Below, in pieces: positions 22,544 to 35,572 of a stretch of 64,000 nt of DNA (within the stretch, counting starts at the first letter, position 1; each line of letters starts with the position of its first letter). The translations under genes were made by a program, and so were the position numbers. The notes under the pieces were generated by a model. It made no database searches. It saw nothing but the letters and a program-made list of their open reading frames with translations, and had not been told where the DNA came from. The stretch comes from Elephas maximus indicus (Eukaryota; Chordata; Mammalia; Proboscidea; Elephantidae). Where the stretch lies: contig NC_064842.1 of assembly GCF_024166365.1 (NCBI RefSeq), positions 10,201,001 through 10,265,000 on the forward strand, written 5' to 3'.

Positions 22544-23049
22544 ATTCTTTCTCAACATTATCAGTTATAAATAATTTTCCCCTCTGTAGTCATTGTCTCC
22601 AGTCTTCCTTTTACCCCCAAAAAAGGCAGGAAAAAGGATACTTTTCTTCATATTTCAAAAATATGTATTTACCAGGGGGATGTTAGTGGTCCTTGTTTTA
22701 TACATATGTACAGAACACAGAGAATCAGCATTTACACAATTAAGCAGACATGTAAGGAACTGAAAGAAGTACGAAATTCTTCCCTTTCGGCTACAAATTT
22801 GTTTTCCACAAACAAACATATTTAAGAAGGTATGCTGGTTTAAAGTGAAGATATTAATAAAAGTCAAAACAGATGGCCTCCCGGAGTCTGTTTTTGAAAC
22901 AGCAGGGTAACCTGCATCTTTCTGTCTGCCCGAAGGTAGTCTGCAAAGCGGGTGGTTTTACTAGGCACTGAACTCAGATTTTATGTGCGTTTTAATGTCT
23001 TTGCTGGATGTACTTTTCTTCATTCTCCCCCTTTGCCCTCTCCTCCCAG

Positions 23050-23404
23050 AAGCACATCAGGGGAACCGAAAGAAAGAGACAAAGAAGAGGCCAAAGACTC
23101 CAAGCCGCGTTCTCTGCGGTTCACGTGGAGCATGAAGACCACTAGTTCCATGGACCCCAATGACATGATGCGAGAAATCCGCAAAGTGTTAGATGCTAAT
23201 AACTGTGATTACGAACAAAAGGAGAGGTTTTTGCTTTTCTGTGTCCACGGAGACGCCAGGCAGGATAGCCTCGTGCAGTGGGAGATGGAAGTCTGCAAGC
23301 TGCCGCGGCTGTCGCTTAACGGGGTCCGCTTCAAACGAATATCGGGGACCTCTATTGCCTTTAAGAACATTGCATCCAAAATTGCAAATGAGCTTAAGCT
23401 GTAA
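23050..23404 (+). CDS. MARK1: MARK1 last coding exon with KA1 domain and stop
   Basis: Seen: acceptor ctcctcccag, then a completing Arg, [11 protein letters not shown], and [17 protein letters not shown], ending [14 protein letters not shown] and TAA at 23402-23404. The last roughly 100 residues form the kinase-associated 1 (KA1) domain, which binds acidic phospholipids such as phosphatidylserine and also takes part in autoinhibition; basic residues in K-P-R-S-L-R-F-T-W are part of that surface. The segment [12 protein letters not shown] identifies MARK1; MARK3 has a different stretch here (G-H-A-E-N) and MARK2 a more diverged one. There are no breaks. An open frame extends upstream to 22952 but is intronic. 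Confidence 0.97.
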
Positions 23405-23670
23405 AGCAACCCAGATGTACAGGATCAGGGAAGATGCGTCCATATATGAGGTACAGTTTTTGAATGTACTGGTAATGCCAAATGGGCTTGGCCTGTGAAA
23501 CTCCCTCTGTAGAATTTGCCCTCAATGCAATAAGGTTATACATAGTTATGAACTGTAAAATTAAAGTCAGTGTGAACTCTAATAAATATCTGTAGCTAAA
23601 AAGCGTAGGTTCACATGTACAGGTAAGTATATTGTGTATTTCTGTTCATTTTCTGTTCATAGAATTGTAT

Positions 23671-23676
23671 AATAAA
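23671..23676 (+). terminator. MARK1: Proximal polyadenylation signal AATAAA of MARK1
   Basis: Canonical AATAAA 267 nt after the stop codon; would give a short 3'UTR form. Downstream sequence (cttgtatagtcgtc) is only moderately GT-rich. Confidence 0.4.
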
Positions 23677-25140
23677 ACAGATGATTGCTTAAAACCTTGT
23701 ATAGTCGTCTAGATTTCTGCACTCAAATGTATGTTTGATGCTTTGAGTTGGAAAAACGTTCTTCCCTGTTATTTACATTTTGGTGGGTTTTTTAAATTCT
23801 TACCTCCATCACGTAGTTTTGAAAATTGTGTCCAGACTTAAAAGTACCCAAAAATAGTCTTTACACCTATAGCATGAACTTTTAAAAATTGTTTTAAAAT
23901 CATACATAAATTTAAGCCAAAAGCTGATGAATAGGTCGGCTTTTATTATACATAGATTATTCCTGCTTATTCTTTGCTCTTATCCTTGTTATCTAACAAG
24001 GTTTAGTTGAAAAGGTACAAAATGTTTACAGTGTTGGCACTTAGTACATGAAAATAAATAATAGCTTTGCCTTGAGCTAACTAAGAAGTACTGGGGGAAA
24101 AAGTTAAACCTAGATCAAATTTCTTTGGAACGTCTAAGTGTTTTCTGGCCCACTGCTAACTGTAGCAGCAAAATTAAGAAGAATAAATACTTCCTCGGAC
24201 TGTTACGATGTAAACTGTCACTTAGGTTTGCTGCCTTCAGAATACCACAGCGTAATTGCGGAAATATGATTATATTGGGACTCCTTCATTGCACATGCCC
24301 ATTTTTCCAGCGTTGATCAATGCAGCAGTTAAGAAATAATGCCACCTCAGGAATTAACTGGCATTGGGAACGTTTGCCTCTTCTTCTTCCCATTGTCTTC
24401 ATATGCCCCCTGCCACGGTAATATCTGTAAGTACTTAATGAGACTTTTGAGCAAAACATACTATTTATATAACGGTGATACTGTTGATTTACGCTTACGT
24501 GGCTGTTCACTTTGTTCCCATGTAACCTGTTTGTTTTTAAGATTTTGCCACATTCCTTGTATTGCTTCCACATCGTTAGCCTATAATGTGCGGCCGTGTA
24601 ACTGGGCATTTGCCTACTTTTCTTTCGTCATTAGTGATATATGCAATGTAAAACCACTAGTAAAGGTACATTTTACTACTTGTTTTTTTATACTGAATTA
24701 ACCTTGGAGTGGCGGTTGACTGTGCAATGTTATTTAATGTTGTAATTACTGTAATATCAACATATGGGCCCCACCCGCACACTCCCGAGACATCGAAAGC
24801 GTATTTAGATTTTATCAGTTTCAAGGGAAATAAAGCTGTGATAAATACTGTAATTCTGACCTACGTTAGGAAGTTCCGAGTGTAGGTGACATGTCATTCC
24901 CTGATGGCTTCCAGACTAGGATGAATTTTACCCTCTGTACTGTACTGTGATGTAGCTTTCTTCTGTAACGGTTCTGTTCTCAAATGAAATGTATTTTTGC
25001 CTTAGCAAAAGGTAGTGTTTGGAAAAAAACAAGCAGCTGCGTAGCCCCCCTTTTAACCTAGTCTTCATTCCAAACAGTTGATGCAAACCTTCCCTCCCTC
25101 CCACTGGTGCACACTGAACTTCGACTTGAACGGTTCTCGT

Positions 25141-25146
25141 AATAAA
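25141..25146 (+). terminator. MARK1: Distal polyadenylation signal AATAAA of MARK1
   Basis: Canonical AATAAA followed within 20 nt by cttgtcttttgctctc, a T/GT-rich element of the kind that follows real cleavage sites. A further signal lies at 25711-25716. Confidence 0.45.
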
Positions 25147-25735
25147 GCACTTGTCTTTTGCTCTCTATCAGAATATGCATTACCTGTTTTCTGGTATAAA
25201 AGTATTTTGCACGGGGAGTTTATTTCATGCGTTCCAAATTTAGTTGGCAAGCGATAAACCATTATAGGTTTTCAAGATGTCATTAGACAAGAAAAGTTTA
25301 ATCCCTTTAGAGAAATTCCTGTCATTGAAATACTTAAAAAAAAAAAAAAAAGATCGATCATGTCTTTCCCAAGGTAGAAACTGATGTTTAATTTCCCATT
25401 TTCTTACTCTGGCCAATTCTTCTGTGTTTATGGAAGGGAACTTTATTTTAATAATTTTGTGAACTAAAAAATGAAATCTTGATATTCACTTTAGGTTTTT
25501 CCCATTTTATATGTTCATGACAACCTAAAATCTTTTTTGAAGATTTAGAGTAATTTTACAGTGTGTTTGCATAAATAATAACAGTTTATGTTGACTGGCT
25601 ATGTGATACCAAGGTCTCCTTGGTTTCTGTTTAAATATTATTGGATATGCTATCCCTTATATTAAAAATAATTATTTTGTAGTGATTGGGGTGCAGTATT
25701 CTATTTGATAAATAAAATAAGAAGAAATATCCTCC

Positions 25736-26403
25736 AGAATCTTATCCAACAATGTTCTGTAAAGTAGAATTTCATATAGAACTCAGAAGGCCTCCTTCTG
25801 AAGTGGTTTTCACCAGCGGTGCTATTTCACAGCCTGGACAACAGCAACGGCACGTGATAGGGGAGGCGCCGGTTGACGGTTTGAGCGAGTCCCTCGGCCC
25901 GCGTGTATTAGTGAAGGTGGTCTCTGCCTTCACCTCTGAAGTATCTGTTAAGGCATCTACTATGTCTTAAGACATATAAAGAGATTGTCAGAGACGGTTA
26001 CTGCTCCAAGATTTTGTTCATTTGGGGGAGACAAAATGTCAGCACACATACAACCAAAATAAGAAAAATGCACCAAAATAGGAAGCAGTAAAACTGCTGA
26101 AATAAACGCAGATGGTAGATGCTAATTCAGAGACGGTCAGCTCGGCACGGACAGGAGACGGGAAGGCCTTCTGAGGAGTTTGAAGGACAGATGCGATTTC
26201 AGAGGCAGAATGGAAAGGACCCTCCAGATGGGAGAAACACGAGAGAGGATGAAGTTAGTAGTAGCTGTGAGACACATGTTGGAAACAAGCCACTTATTCT
26301 AGGAAGCGTGAGGGTTTGCACAGGCGGATCGATAGTGGGTTGTGGAGAGCAGTGACTGGCAACGTCAGGTTGAACTTAAATCTGTGGTTTAAAAAAAAAA
26401 ACA
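25736..26403. other. Intergenic flank after MARK1
   Basis: 26110-26350 contains ggaaggccttctgaggagtt and gacagatgcgatttcagagg, resembling the old dispersed repeat seen at 21600-22358. No gene seen. Confidence 0.4.
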
Positions 26404-26602
26404 ACCAGTGGCCATCGAGTTAATCCTGACGTAACGGCAACGCATGTGTCAACAGAGTGGAACTGAGCTCTGTAGGGTTTTCTTGGCAGTAATGTTCACA
26501 GAAGCAGATCCCCAGGTCTTCTGCAGTGCTACTGGGTGCGTTTGAACCACCAACCTTTCGGTCAGTAGTTAAGCACAAGCCGTTTGTGCCACCCAGGTAC
26601 CC
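26404..26602 (-). mobile_element. AfroSINE (long form), diverged
   Basis: ccagtggccatcgagttaat to gtttgtgccacccaggtacc; middle block cacagaagcagatccccagg present. Confidence 0.85.
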
Positions 26603-26661
26603 ATGATTAAGGAACACTTACACGTTAACAAATGTGTTGAATGCCGGTGTACGTCAGGTTT

Positions 26662-26880
26662 TAAAACCAGAAACCAAGCCAGCTGCCGTTTGGTCACTGC
26701 TGACTCACGGCAACCCCGTGTGTGTGAGAGCAGGACCGTCTGCTGAGGACGTTCAGTGGCTGAGTTTTCAGAAGGAGATCACCAGGCCTTTCTTCCGAGG
26801 CACCTCTGGGTGGACTCGAACCGCCAACCTTTCAGATTAGCAGCCAAGCACATTAACTGTTTGTGCCACCGGGGACTTCA
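26662..26880 (-). mobile_element. AfroSINE (long form), diverged
   Basis: ccagctgccgtttggtcact to gtttgtgccaccggggactt; middle block aaggagatcaccaggccttt. Confidence 0.85.
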
Positions 26881-26994
26881 CCAGGTTTTAGGTGCTGAGG
26901 GAAAAGCAGTGAAAGAAAATCTATATTGAATAAAAATTTATGGGCTAGATTGAAGACTAGAGCCAGGAAGATCTTTACAGAGCCTGTTAGCAAT

Positions 26995-27136
26995 ACCAAC
27001 AGACCCGTTGCTGTAGAGTTAATTCTGATTCATAGTGACCCTATAGGACAGGGTAGAGCTGCCCCATAAGGTTTCCAAGGAGCAGCTGGTGGATTTGAAC
27101 TCCCGACCTTTTGGTTAGCAGCCTTAGCTATTAAGT
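26995..27136 (-). mobile_element. AfroSINE (short form), head truncated
   Basis: acagacccgttgctgtagag to tttggttagcagccttagct; third same-strand SINE within 750 bp. Confidence 0.88.
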
Positions 27137-27889
27137 GTGAAATAGAGAGCCCAGCTAGGGGTGGTTAACACAGGGTGGGAAAAGGTGAAAATGGACATGT
27201 TTGAGAGGCATTTCCAAAGCTGTATCCACATCATTTCATAAGTAGACTATATGGACTATATAGGACATACGGGGAGAGGGGGAGCTTCCTGTCATGATTC
27301 AAGTTTCCAGCTTACATATAAAGACTTTGACTTCCATCTAAAATGGAGTAGCAGGGACAAGGCACTGGATGTCAGTCAAGGAAGGACAGTAATCTCTGAG
27401 AGAAAACAAATGAAATGAGCCCCATGATTTCTGCCTTAAGAGAATTCGCAGGTCATGGCACAGGGAATAGGAACCCAAGTAGAGCTAGTATTTCCCCTGG
27501 TTGAAAAGGCAGAGCTGGGAGGCCAGCGAGGCTAAGACGGCAGAGGTTGTAGCCCAGTCCTGGAGAGGGGATAACTGGTACAGAAGGAGCTCCGTTGACC
27601 TGCAGTGATCAACACGTGCATGTGAGGAAACTACCGGAGGCCTCCTGAAACTGTTAGAAGGAACAATCGCCGAACCTCGTCAGGAGCGATGCCTGTTCCA
27701 ACCAGCCAGAGCAGAAAACCTGGTACACTGGGTAGGATACTCAGCAGAGTTCTGCCTCCATAAAAAAAAAAAAAAAAATAGTGGGAACTAATTAGCCCTA
27801 AACTAATACTGCCCTGGCCCTACGTAACAAAGCTGAAAAAAGCAAACCCAAAAGAACAACTGTTTCCAGGTAATTTAACAAATCATGGG
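27137..27889. other. Intergenic, nothing recognised
   Basis: Unique-looking sequence with a pure A run near 27760; no exon or repeat family assigned. Confidence 0.4.
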
Positions 27890-29310
27890 ACAAAACTCAA
27901 GAACATTTATAGCACTACAAAGTGTGTATCACCCAACAAGGTAAAATTCACAATAAAAAATTATCCAGCTGGAAAATACAACCCATCAAGGAGGAAAATA
28001 ATCAATTATAATGGCCCAGATATGGCAGAGATGATAGAATTAGTAGACAATGACATTAAAACAGTTGTTATAACCGTATTCCATATTTTCAAGAGAAAGC
28101 TGATATTAACTAGAGACATGGAATGTATAAAGAAGGCATAATTCAATCTTCTGGAAATTAAAATTTCCGAGATGAAATACTGAATGGGATTACTACCAGA
28201 TTAGACCTTGGGGGAGAAAAGACTTGGAAGACATCACCAAAGAAACCATCCAAGATGAAACAGGGAGGAAAAACAGCCGAAAAAATACGAACAGTGCATC
28301 AGTGAGCTGTGGGGCAATTTCAAGTGTAACGTGTAATCAGAATCCCAATAAATAAAAGAAGGGAAGAGAAAATTGTAAGATAAAAGTGGCCAAAACTTTT
28401 TCAATTTTGATGAAAACCATAAACTCACAGATCTAAGTAGTTTAATCCCAAGGTTGAGAAAATTATACCCAGGCATGTAATAAACAGATTATTTAAAGCC
28501 ACTGATAAAATCTTAAAAGCATTCAGTGACAAAAGACATATACAGAGGAACAAAGATAAAAATGACAACAGACTTCATGTTAGAACACAAGCCAAAAGAC
28601 CTGGGAACAACATCTTAAAAGTACTGAAGAAAAAAAAGTCAACCTAGAATTCTATACTCAGATAAAACATCTTTCAAAAACAAACATGAAACAAAGACTT
28701 TCAGACAAAAGCTGAAAATTTATGTCCAGCAGAGCTACACTACAAGCAATATTAAAGGAGGTTCTTCAAGCAGAAGGAAAGCTATACTGGGTGGGAATTG
28801 ATCTACAGAAAAGAATAAAGAGCACCAGAAATAACTATGTTTAAAGCAAAAATAATAACAATGTAGAATATATAACATAAAACTTAGGACAAGTTAGCAC
28901 GAAGGGCGGGTGTAGAGAATGCAGGTGTACCCTCGTAAGGCTTTTGGACCATCTGAGTAGTGGTATACCATCACTGGAAGACAGACCGTGATATAGTAGA
29001 GATATACACTGAAAAACCCTAAAGGGCTACAACAAAACACACAGCAGTTACACTAAGGAGACAACGAAGGAGATACAGTGGAATTTAAAAGATAACCCAA
29101 AGAAGGCAGAAAAAAGAGGAGCAAAGAACAGATGGGAAAATAGAAAACAGGTGGCATTTTTAAGCCCAACCATATCAATAATCACATTAAATGTAAATAG
29201 TCTAAGAGCTCCAACTAAAAGGCTGAGATTGTCAGATTGGACAAGAAACCCACTTTAAATATAAAGACACAAATAAGTTAGAAATAAAAACAAAAGAATG
29301 GTGAGCTGCC
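27890..29310 (+). mobile_element. Old L1/HAL1-type LINE fragment
   Basis: Landmarks in sense order: caagagaaagctgatattaa, cttctggaaattaaaatttc, tatacagaggaacaaagata, accagaaataactatgttta (HAL1/L1 ORF1 region), then aatcacattaaatgtaaata, aagagctccaactaaaaggc and gattggacaagaaacccact (start of L1 ORF2). No open frame survives. Confidence 0.7.
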
Positions 29311-29631
29311 TGGTTTAGAGGTAAAAAAAATGTTTTCTTTCACCCTTAAAATCTAAAACCATACCTTCAAGATCTTTAAGCTTAACCTCTGTATTCTACA
29401 GATGAATTCATTGCAGCCCAGTGCAGTGACTTGCACGTGACAAGGGACATCTAGATGGAGACACCCTGTCGGCAGGAGATTATGAACTGGAACCTGGAAG
29501 AGAAGTGGGATCCGAAGGCAGATTTGGATTTTATCAGCAAAGACGATGATTCTAGAAGCAGGACACAGTAACTGAGATCATACATAGTCATGGTCCAACA
29601 ATTGAGGCTTGGGGGATAACAAGTAAATGTA

Positions 29632-31612
29632 CGTTGCTGTTGTTAGGTGCCACTGAGTTGGTTCCAAGTCATAGTGACCCTGTGTACAACAGAACAAAAC
29701 ACTGCTCAGCCCTGCACCATCCTCACAATTGTGCCTGTGTTCAAGCCCATTGTTGCAGCCGCTGTGTCAGTCCATCTCATTGAGGGTCTTCCTCTTTTTC
29801 GCTGACCATCTACTTTACCAAGCACGATGTCCTACTCCAAGGACTGGCCCCTCTTGATAACATGTCCAAAGTACATGAGACAAAGTCTTGCCATCCTTGC
29901 TTCTAAGGAGCATTCTGGTCATACTTCTTCCAGGACAGATTTATCCATTCTTTTGGCAGTCCGTGGCATATTCAATATTCTTTGCCAACACCATAATTGA
30001 AAGGCATCAATTCCTCTTTGGTCTTCCTTATTCATTGTCCAGCTTTCATGTGCATATGAGGTGACTGAAAATACCTTGGCTTGGGTAAGGTGCATCTTAG
30101 TCCTGAAAGTGACATCTTCGCCTTTTTGACACTTGTAAGAGGTCTTTTGCAGCAGATTTGCCCAATGTGATATGTAGTTTGATGTCTTGACTGCTGCTTC
30201 CATGGGCATTGACTGTGGATCCAAATAAAATGAAATCCTTAACAACCTCAATCTTTTCTCTGTTTATCATGATGTTGCTTATTGGTCCAGCTCTGAGGAT
30301 TTTTGTTTTCTTTATGTTGAGGTGCAATCCACACTGAAAGCCGTAGCCTTTGATCTTCATCAGTAAATGCTTCAAGTCCTCTTCACATTCAGCAAGCGAG
30401 GTTGTATCATCTGCATAAGGCAGGTTGTTAACGAGTCTTCCTCCAATCCTGATGCCGTGTTCTTCTTCATCTAGTCCAGCTTCTTGGATTGTTTGCTCAG
30501 CATACAGACTGAATAATTATGGTGAAAGGATACCACCCTGACACACACCTTTCCCGATGTTAAACCACGCAGTATCCCCTTGTTCAGTTCAAGTGACTGG
30601 TTCTTGGTCTATGTACAGGTTCCACATGAGCACAATTAAGTGTCCTGGAATTCCCATTTTTTGCAATATTATCCATAAATTTGTTATTATTTGCACAGTC
30701 GAATGTCTTTGCATAGTCAGTAAAACACAGGTAAACATCTTTCTGGTAAACATCTTTCAGCCAAGATCCATCTGACATCAGCAATCGTATCCCTTATTCC
30801 ACGTCCTCTTCTGAATCTGGCTTGAATTTCTGGCAGTTCCCTGTCAATGCACTACTGCAGCCACTTTTGAATGATCTTCAGCAGAATTTTACTTGTGTGT
30901 GGTATTAATGAGACTGTTCAATAATTTCCTCATTCTGTTGGATCACCTTTCTTTGGAATGGGCACAAATATGGATCTCTTCCAGTCAGTTGGCCAGGTAG
31001 CCGTCTTCCAAATGTCTTCCCATAGATGGGTGAGCACCTCCAGTGCTGCATCTGTTGGAAGGTCTCAGCTGATATTCCTTCAGTCCCTGGGGCCTTTTTT
31101 TCCCAGCATTCCCTTCAGTGCAGCTTGGGCTTCTGGCTTCAGTGCCGTTGGTTCTTGATCCTATGCTACCTCCTGGAATGGTTGAACGTCAGCCAATTCT
31201 TTTTGGTACAGTGACTGTGTATTCCTTCCATCTTCTTTTGATGTTTCCTGTGTTGTTCAATATTTTCCCCATAGAATCCTTCATTATTGCATCTCAAGGC
31301 TTGAATTTTTTCTTCAGTTCTTTCAGCTTGTGTTCTTCAGTTTTGGTTTTCTAACTCCAAGTGTTTGCACATGTCACTATAATACCTTACTTTGTCTTCC
31401 TGAGCCACCCTTTGAAATCTTCTGCTCAGCTCTTTTATTTCATCATTTCTTCCTTTCACTGTAGCTACTCTACGTTCGAAAGAAAGTTTAAGAGTCTTTT
31501 CTGACATCCATTTTGCTCTTTGTTTCCTGTCTTTTTAATGACCTTTTGCTTTCTTCATGTATGATGTCCTTCCACAACTCATCTGGTCTTCAATCATTAG
31601 TATAGATGTTTT
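29632..31612 (-). mobile_element. RTE-clade LINE, 5' truncated, reverse strand
   Basis: Second long RTE copy, with its 3' tail at the left (gttgctgttgttaggtgcca). Minus-strand frames spell S-R-I-S-F-Y-L-D-P-Q-S, C-G-L-H-L-N-I-K-K-T-K-I-L and D-V-Y-L-C-F-T-D-Y-A-K-T-F-D (motif A region). Many stops and frameshifts; not functional. Confidence 0.9.
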
Positions 31613-31815
31613 TAAATGTAAAAATTGTATATCCTGTGTCTGTAGCTTTAGAAAAATTTAAAATGAATTCTCTTGATTTATTTTAGGAGCATATAATATT
31701 AACATTTTCCCTTTCCACACATTCTGTTTCCTTCTGTGCATGAGGTATTCTAAAGTTCGATACCACTATACCAAATTTGGAAAAATGTTTCAATTGCAGT
31801 GGTAGTTTATATACA

Positions 31816-31980
31816 AAAAACAAAACCAAACCCAGTGCCGTTGAGTCCATTCTGACTTATAGCGACCCTATAACTGGGTAGAACTGCCCCATAGAGTTTC
31901 CAAGGAGCGCCTGGTGGATTCAAACTGCCAACCCATTGGTTAGCAGCATGAGCTTAACCATTACCCCACCAGGGTTTCCA
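31816..31980 (-). mobile_element. AfroSINE (short form), full length
   Basis: aaaacaaaaccaaacccagt (tail) to attaccccaccagggtttcc (head). Confidence 0.92.
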
Positions 31981-32363
31981 TAGATTATTATTATTCATGT
32001 CTAGGAACCTTTCATGTGCACTGGGAAATATATACCCCAGTTACATTTTCCGCCCCTGGGGTTTATTGATAGGCATTCGGACCACTTTAGTGCATTCTGG
32101 TGTCATAGCGGATACTGGTGCAACAGCCTAAAAGACAAAGAAGTTGATCTGCACCACATTTGAGTGTTGACAGCCGTGCATATGAGGGGACACTTCCCAG
32201 AGGAATGACTGTGTGAAACTTTTGTGTCTTGGCTTCTGTAAAGCAAGATAAGGCTTGCAAGTATATTTACTATTTCCTTTGTGTTATTGGGAAGGTATGG
32301 TTACCAGCATTCAGAAATATGCAAGTAAATGAGTTATTCTGGGGGTGAAAACAGTTTGTGATG

Positions 32364-32610
32364 CACTTCCTGGGCCATAGTACTGATATGTGCCACACGT
32401 GTGATGTGCTTCATGGATGTGGCCTGCTTGCATTAGTCACCTCCCTGCTGAGACCTTTAATAAAGTGCTCACCTTCCCAGTGACATCTTTTATACACTTC
32501 TGGGCCATGGTAGTGATATGTACCGTGTGTGTGATGTGCTCCATGGAACATGGGGTTGCTTTGGCCTGCTTGCGTTAGTCACCTCCCTGCTGAGATCTTT
32601 TATAAAGTGC
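32364..32610. repeat. Direct duplication, about 131-bp period
   Basis: cacttcctgggccatagtac... at 32364 recurs as cacttctgggccatggtagt... at 32495; both copies contain gtgtgatgtgct, tggcctgcttgc and tagtcacctccctgctgaga. The duplicated sequence is unrecognised. Confidence 0.85.
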
Positions 32611-32929
32611 TCGCTGGAAAGTTGAGTAAAGTATTTTATGGCTCAAGTGTGCCCAGGAAGTGCGATGCTGAAAATAAACTAAGTCTAAGAATCAAAATGC
32701 CATCAATTGAATGGGCCTTTAAAATGGATTAATCTACTAGAGGCTGTCTCTCAAATATTAGCAAGACCAGAGCAAGAGTACAAAGGAGGCCGTTTGCCCA
32801 AAGCACATACCCTTTCTCGGCTAGCCGCAGTCCTTCCAGTTGCATCCTTCATTGGGAGTGGCCTGAAGTACAATCTATTAATCTGCATTTATTTAACCAG
32901 CTGTGAGCCTTACTGAGTCTGTTATAGTT

Positions 32930-33443
32930 ATGAATTGAATTGTGCCTCCCCAAAATATATGTCAACTTGGCTAGGCCATGATTCCCAGTATTGTGTGGTT
33001 GTCCTTCACTTTGTGATCTGATGTGATTATCCTATATGTTGTAAATTCTAACCTCTATGATGTTAATGAGGCAGGATTAGAGGCAGTTGTGTTAATGAGG
33101 CAGGACAATCTACAGGATTAGGTTGTATCTTGAGTCAATCTCTTTTGAGGTATAGAGAGAATAGAGCAGAGAGGAGAGGGACCTCATGGCACCAAGAATG
33201 AAGAACCAGGAGCGGAGCACATCCTTTGGACCTGGGGTCCCTACACTGAGCAGCTCCTAGACCAGGGGAAGATTGATGACAAGGACCTTCCCCCAGAGCC
33301 AGCAGAGAGAGAAAGCCTTCCCTGGAGCTGGCATCTTGAGTTCAGACTTTTGGCCTCCTAAACTGGGAGAGAATAAACTTCTGTTTGTTAAAGCCATTCC
33401 CTTGTGGTATTTCTATTATAGCAGCACTAGGTAACTAAGACGG
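32930..33443 (+). mobile_element. MaLR-like solo LTR (copy a)
   Basis: Starts gttatgaattgaattgtgcc, contains cttggctaggccatgattcc, gatgttaatgaggcaggatt, a polyadenylation-type gagagaataaacttctg and ends ctattatagcagcactaggt. Length and layout resemble ERVL-MaLR LTRs. No internal retroviral genes are next to it. Confidence 0.7.
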
Positions 33444-33539
33444 TCATCGTGCATCACTCTTCCACATCTTGAATTTGGCAAATGTTTAGGTGAAATCTAG
33501 AAATACTTTTGTGATAATTTTATAATGTTCTTATTACTA

Positions 33540-33612
33540 ACAAGAAGAAGACAATGACAAGGAGGAGGATGAAGGAAAAGGAAGAAGAGGGAGGAGGAGA
33601 GGAAGAGGTTGT
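33540..33612 (+). repeat. Purine-rich GA tract
   Basis: About 70 bp almost only A and G on the + strand (gaggaggatgaaggaaaagg and similar). Confidence 0.9.
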
Positions 33613-33993
33613 CTGGCATGATTTTTTTTTAGTAAAGCCATCTGAATCCTAAGAATTATCTTGTATTTTCCTTCATAGACACTCACTTTGTAAGCTACTC
33701 GAAGATTTTTTTAAAGAACAGCATTTACCTGTTTTTGTAATATCTTAGTGCCTCTTCTGTTTTGTTCATTTTCTCGGAGGACACTGAGAGCAATTTAAAA
33801 ATATCACCTTTGATCTCTTTCAGTGACTTTGAATCTTACCTTTACCTTTACAGCCAGAATTAAAATAATTCTGAATAGCAATAAAAATAACCCTATATTC
33901 TATCCTTTTGTATAAAAAAATACTAAATTTTTTTTTTCTTATAAAAATGACACATGTTAAAGGGAAGTTTAGAAAAGCCAAGGGAAGAAAATG
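33613..33993. other. Intergenic, nothing recognised
   Basis: AT-rich with short T runs; no exon or repeat family assigned. Confidence 0.4.
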
Positions 33994-34084
33994 AATCCCC
34001 GGTGGTGCTAACAGGAAGGCTGGCGGTTCAAACCCTCCCAGTGGCTCCATGGGAAAAAAGACCTAGCAATCTGCTTCTGTAAAG
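33994..34084 (+). mobile_element. AfroSINE head fragment
   Basis: aatccccggtggtgctaaca, ggctggcggttcaaaccctc and caatctgcttctgtaaagat match the long-form head and middle; the tail is cut off where L1 sequence begins. Confidence 0.7.
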
Positions 34085-34877
<793 letters not shown>

Positions 34878-35100
34878 GTTGTTGTTAGGTGCCATCATAG
34901 TTAGTTCTGGCTCACAGCAACCCCATGCACAACAGAACGAGACATCGCCTGGTCCTGTGCCATCCTCACAACCCTCACTATGTTTGAGCCCATTGTTGTA
35001 GCCACTGGGTCAATCCATCTCGTTGAGGGTCTTCATCTGTTTCACTGCCCGTCTACCAAGCATGATGTCCTTCTCCAGAGACTGATCCCTCCTGATATGA
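34878..35100 (-). mobile_element. RTE LINE 3' end fragment
   Basis: ttgttgttaggtgccatcat, ccatcctcacaaccctcact, tccatctcgttgagggtctt and ctaccaagcatgatgtcctt match the complement of the RTE end. Confidence 0.85.
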
Positions 35101-35177
35101 ACACAGTCATATTACAACATAAAGGCAACCTGGTTCGTAGCAGATATCTTTTTGTTGTTCTTTATGGACTGAACACA

Positions 35178-35390
35178 GAGTCCCGGTGGTGCAGTGTATA
35201 AGCACTCTGCAACCAACCAAAAGGTAGCCGGTTTGAAACCACCAGCCACTCCACTGGATAAAGATGTGGCAGTCTGCTCCCATGAAGATTTACAGCCTCA
35301 GAAACCTTATGGGGTAGTTCTACTCTGTCCTTTAGGGTGGCTATGAGTTGGAATCGACTTGAGGGCAATGAGTTTAGTTTTGGTTTTTGA
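35178..35390 (+). mobile_element. AfroSINE (long form)
   Basis: gagtcccggtggtgcagtgt to tgagtttagttttggttttt, with middle block ggcagtctgctcccatgaag. Confidence 0.9.
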
Positions 35391-35398
35391 TGGTCTGA

Positions 35399-35572
35399 AC
35401 AGGAGCCCAGTTAAATGTTGGTGGTTTGCACCCACCCAGCAGCTCTGTGAGACAAAGACCTGATGATTTGCTCCTATAAACATTATAGCCTAGAAAACCC
35501 GATGGGATAGGCCTGCTCTGTCACATGGGATTGCTATGAGTGGAAAGCTGACACGACGGCACCCAACAACGT
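35399..35572 (+). mobile_element. AfroSINE (long form), diverged
   Basis: aggagcccagttaaatgttg to acacgacggcacccaacaac; ends with the RTE-style cacccaacaac tail rather than the gggtttgg tail. Confidence 0.8.

Larger units (their letters stand above)
23405..25735 (+). other. MARK1: MARK1 3'UTR (end uncertain)
   Basis: The sequence after the stop is AT-rich, has no recognisable SINE or LINE for about 2.3 kb and carries four AATAAA signals: 23671, 24829, 25141 and 25711. The lack of insertions in an otherwise transposon-dense window fits a constrained 3'UTR. The 25141 signal is followed by a T/GT-rich stretch and the 25711 signal would give a UTR of about 2.3 kb. Which signals are used cannot be decided from sequence alone. 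Short open frames here (for example 24339-24701) are not conserved-looking. Confidence 0.55.

Noticed and set aside
22952-23049. Upstream in-frame extension of the last MARK1 exon with an ATG at 22952
   Set aside because: The extension crosses a clear acceptor (ctcctcccag) and has no resemblance to MARK1; the frame is open by chance.
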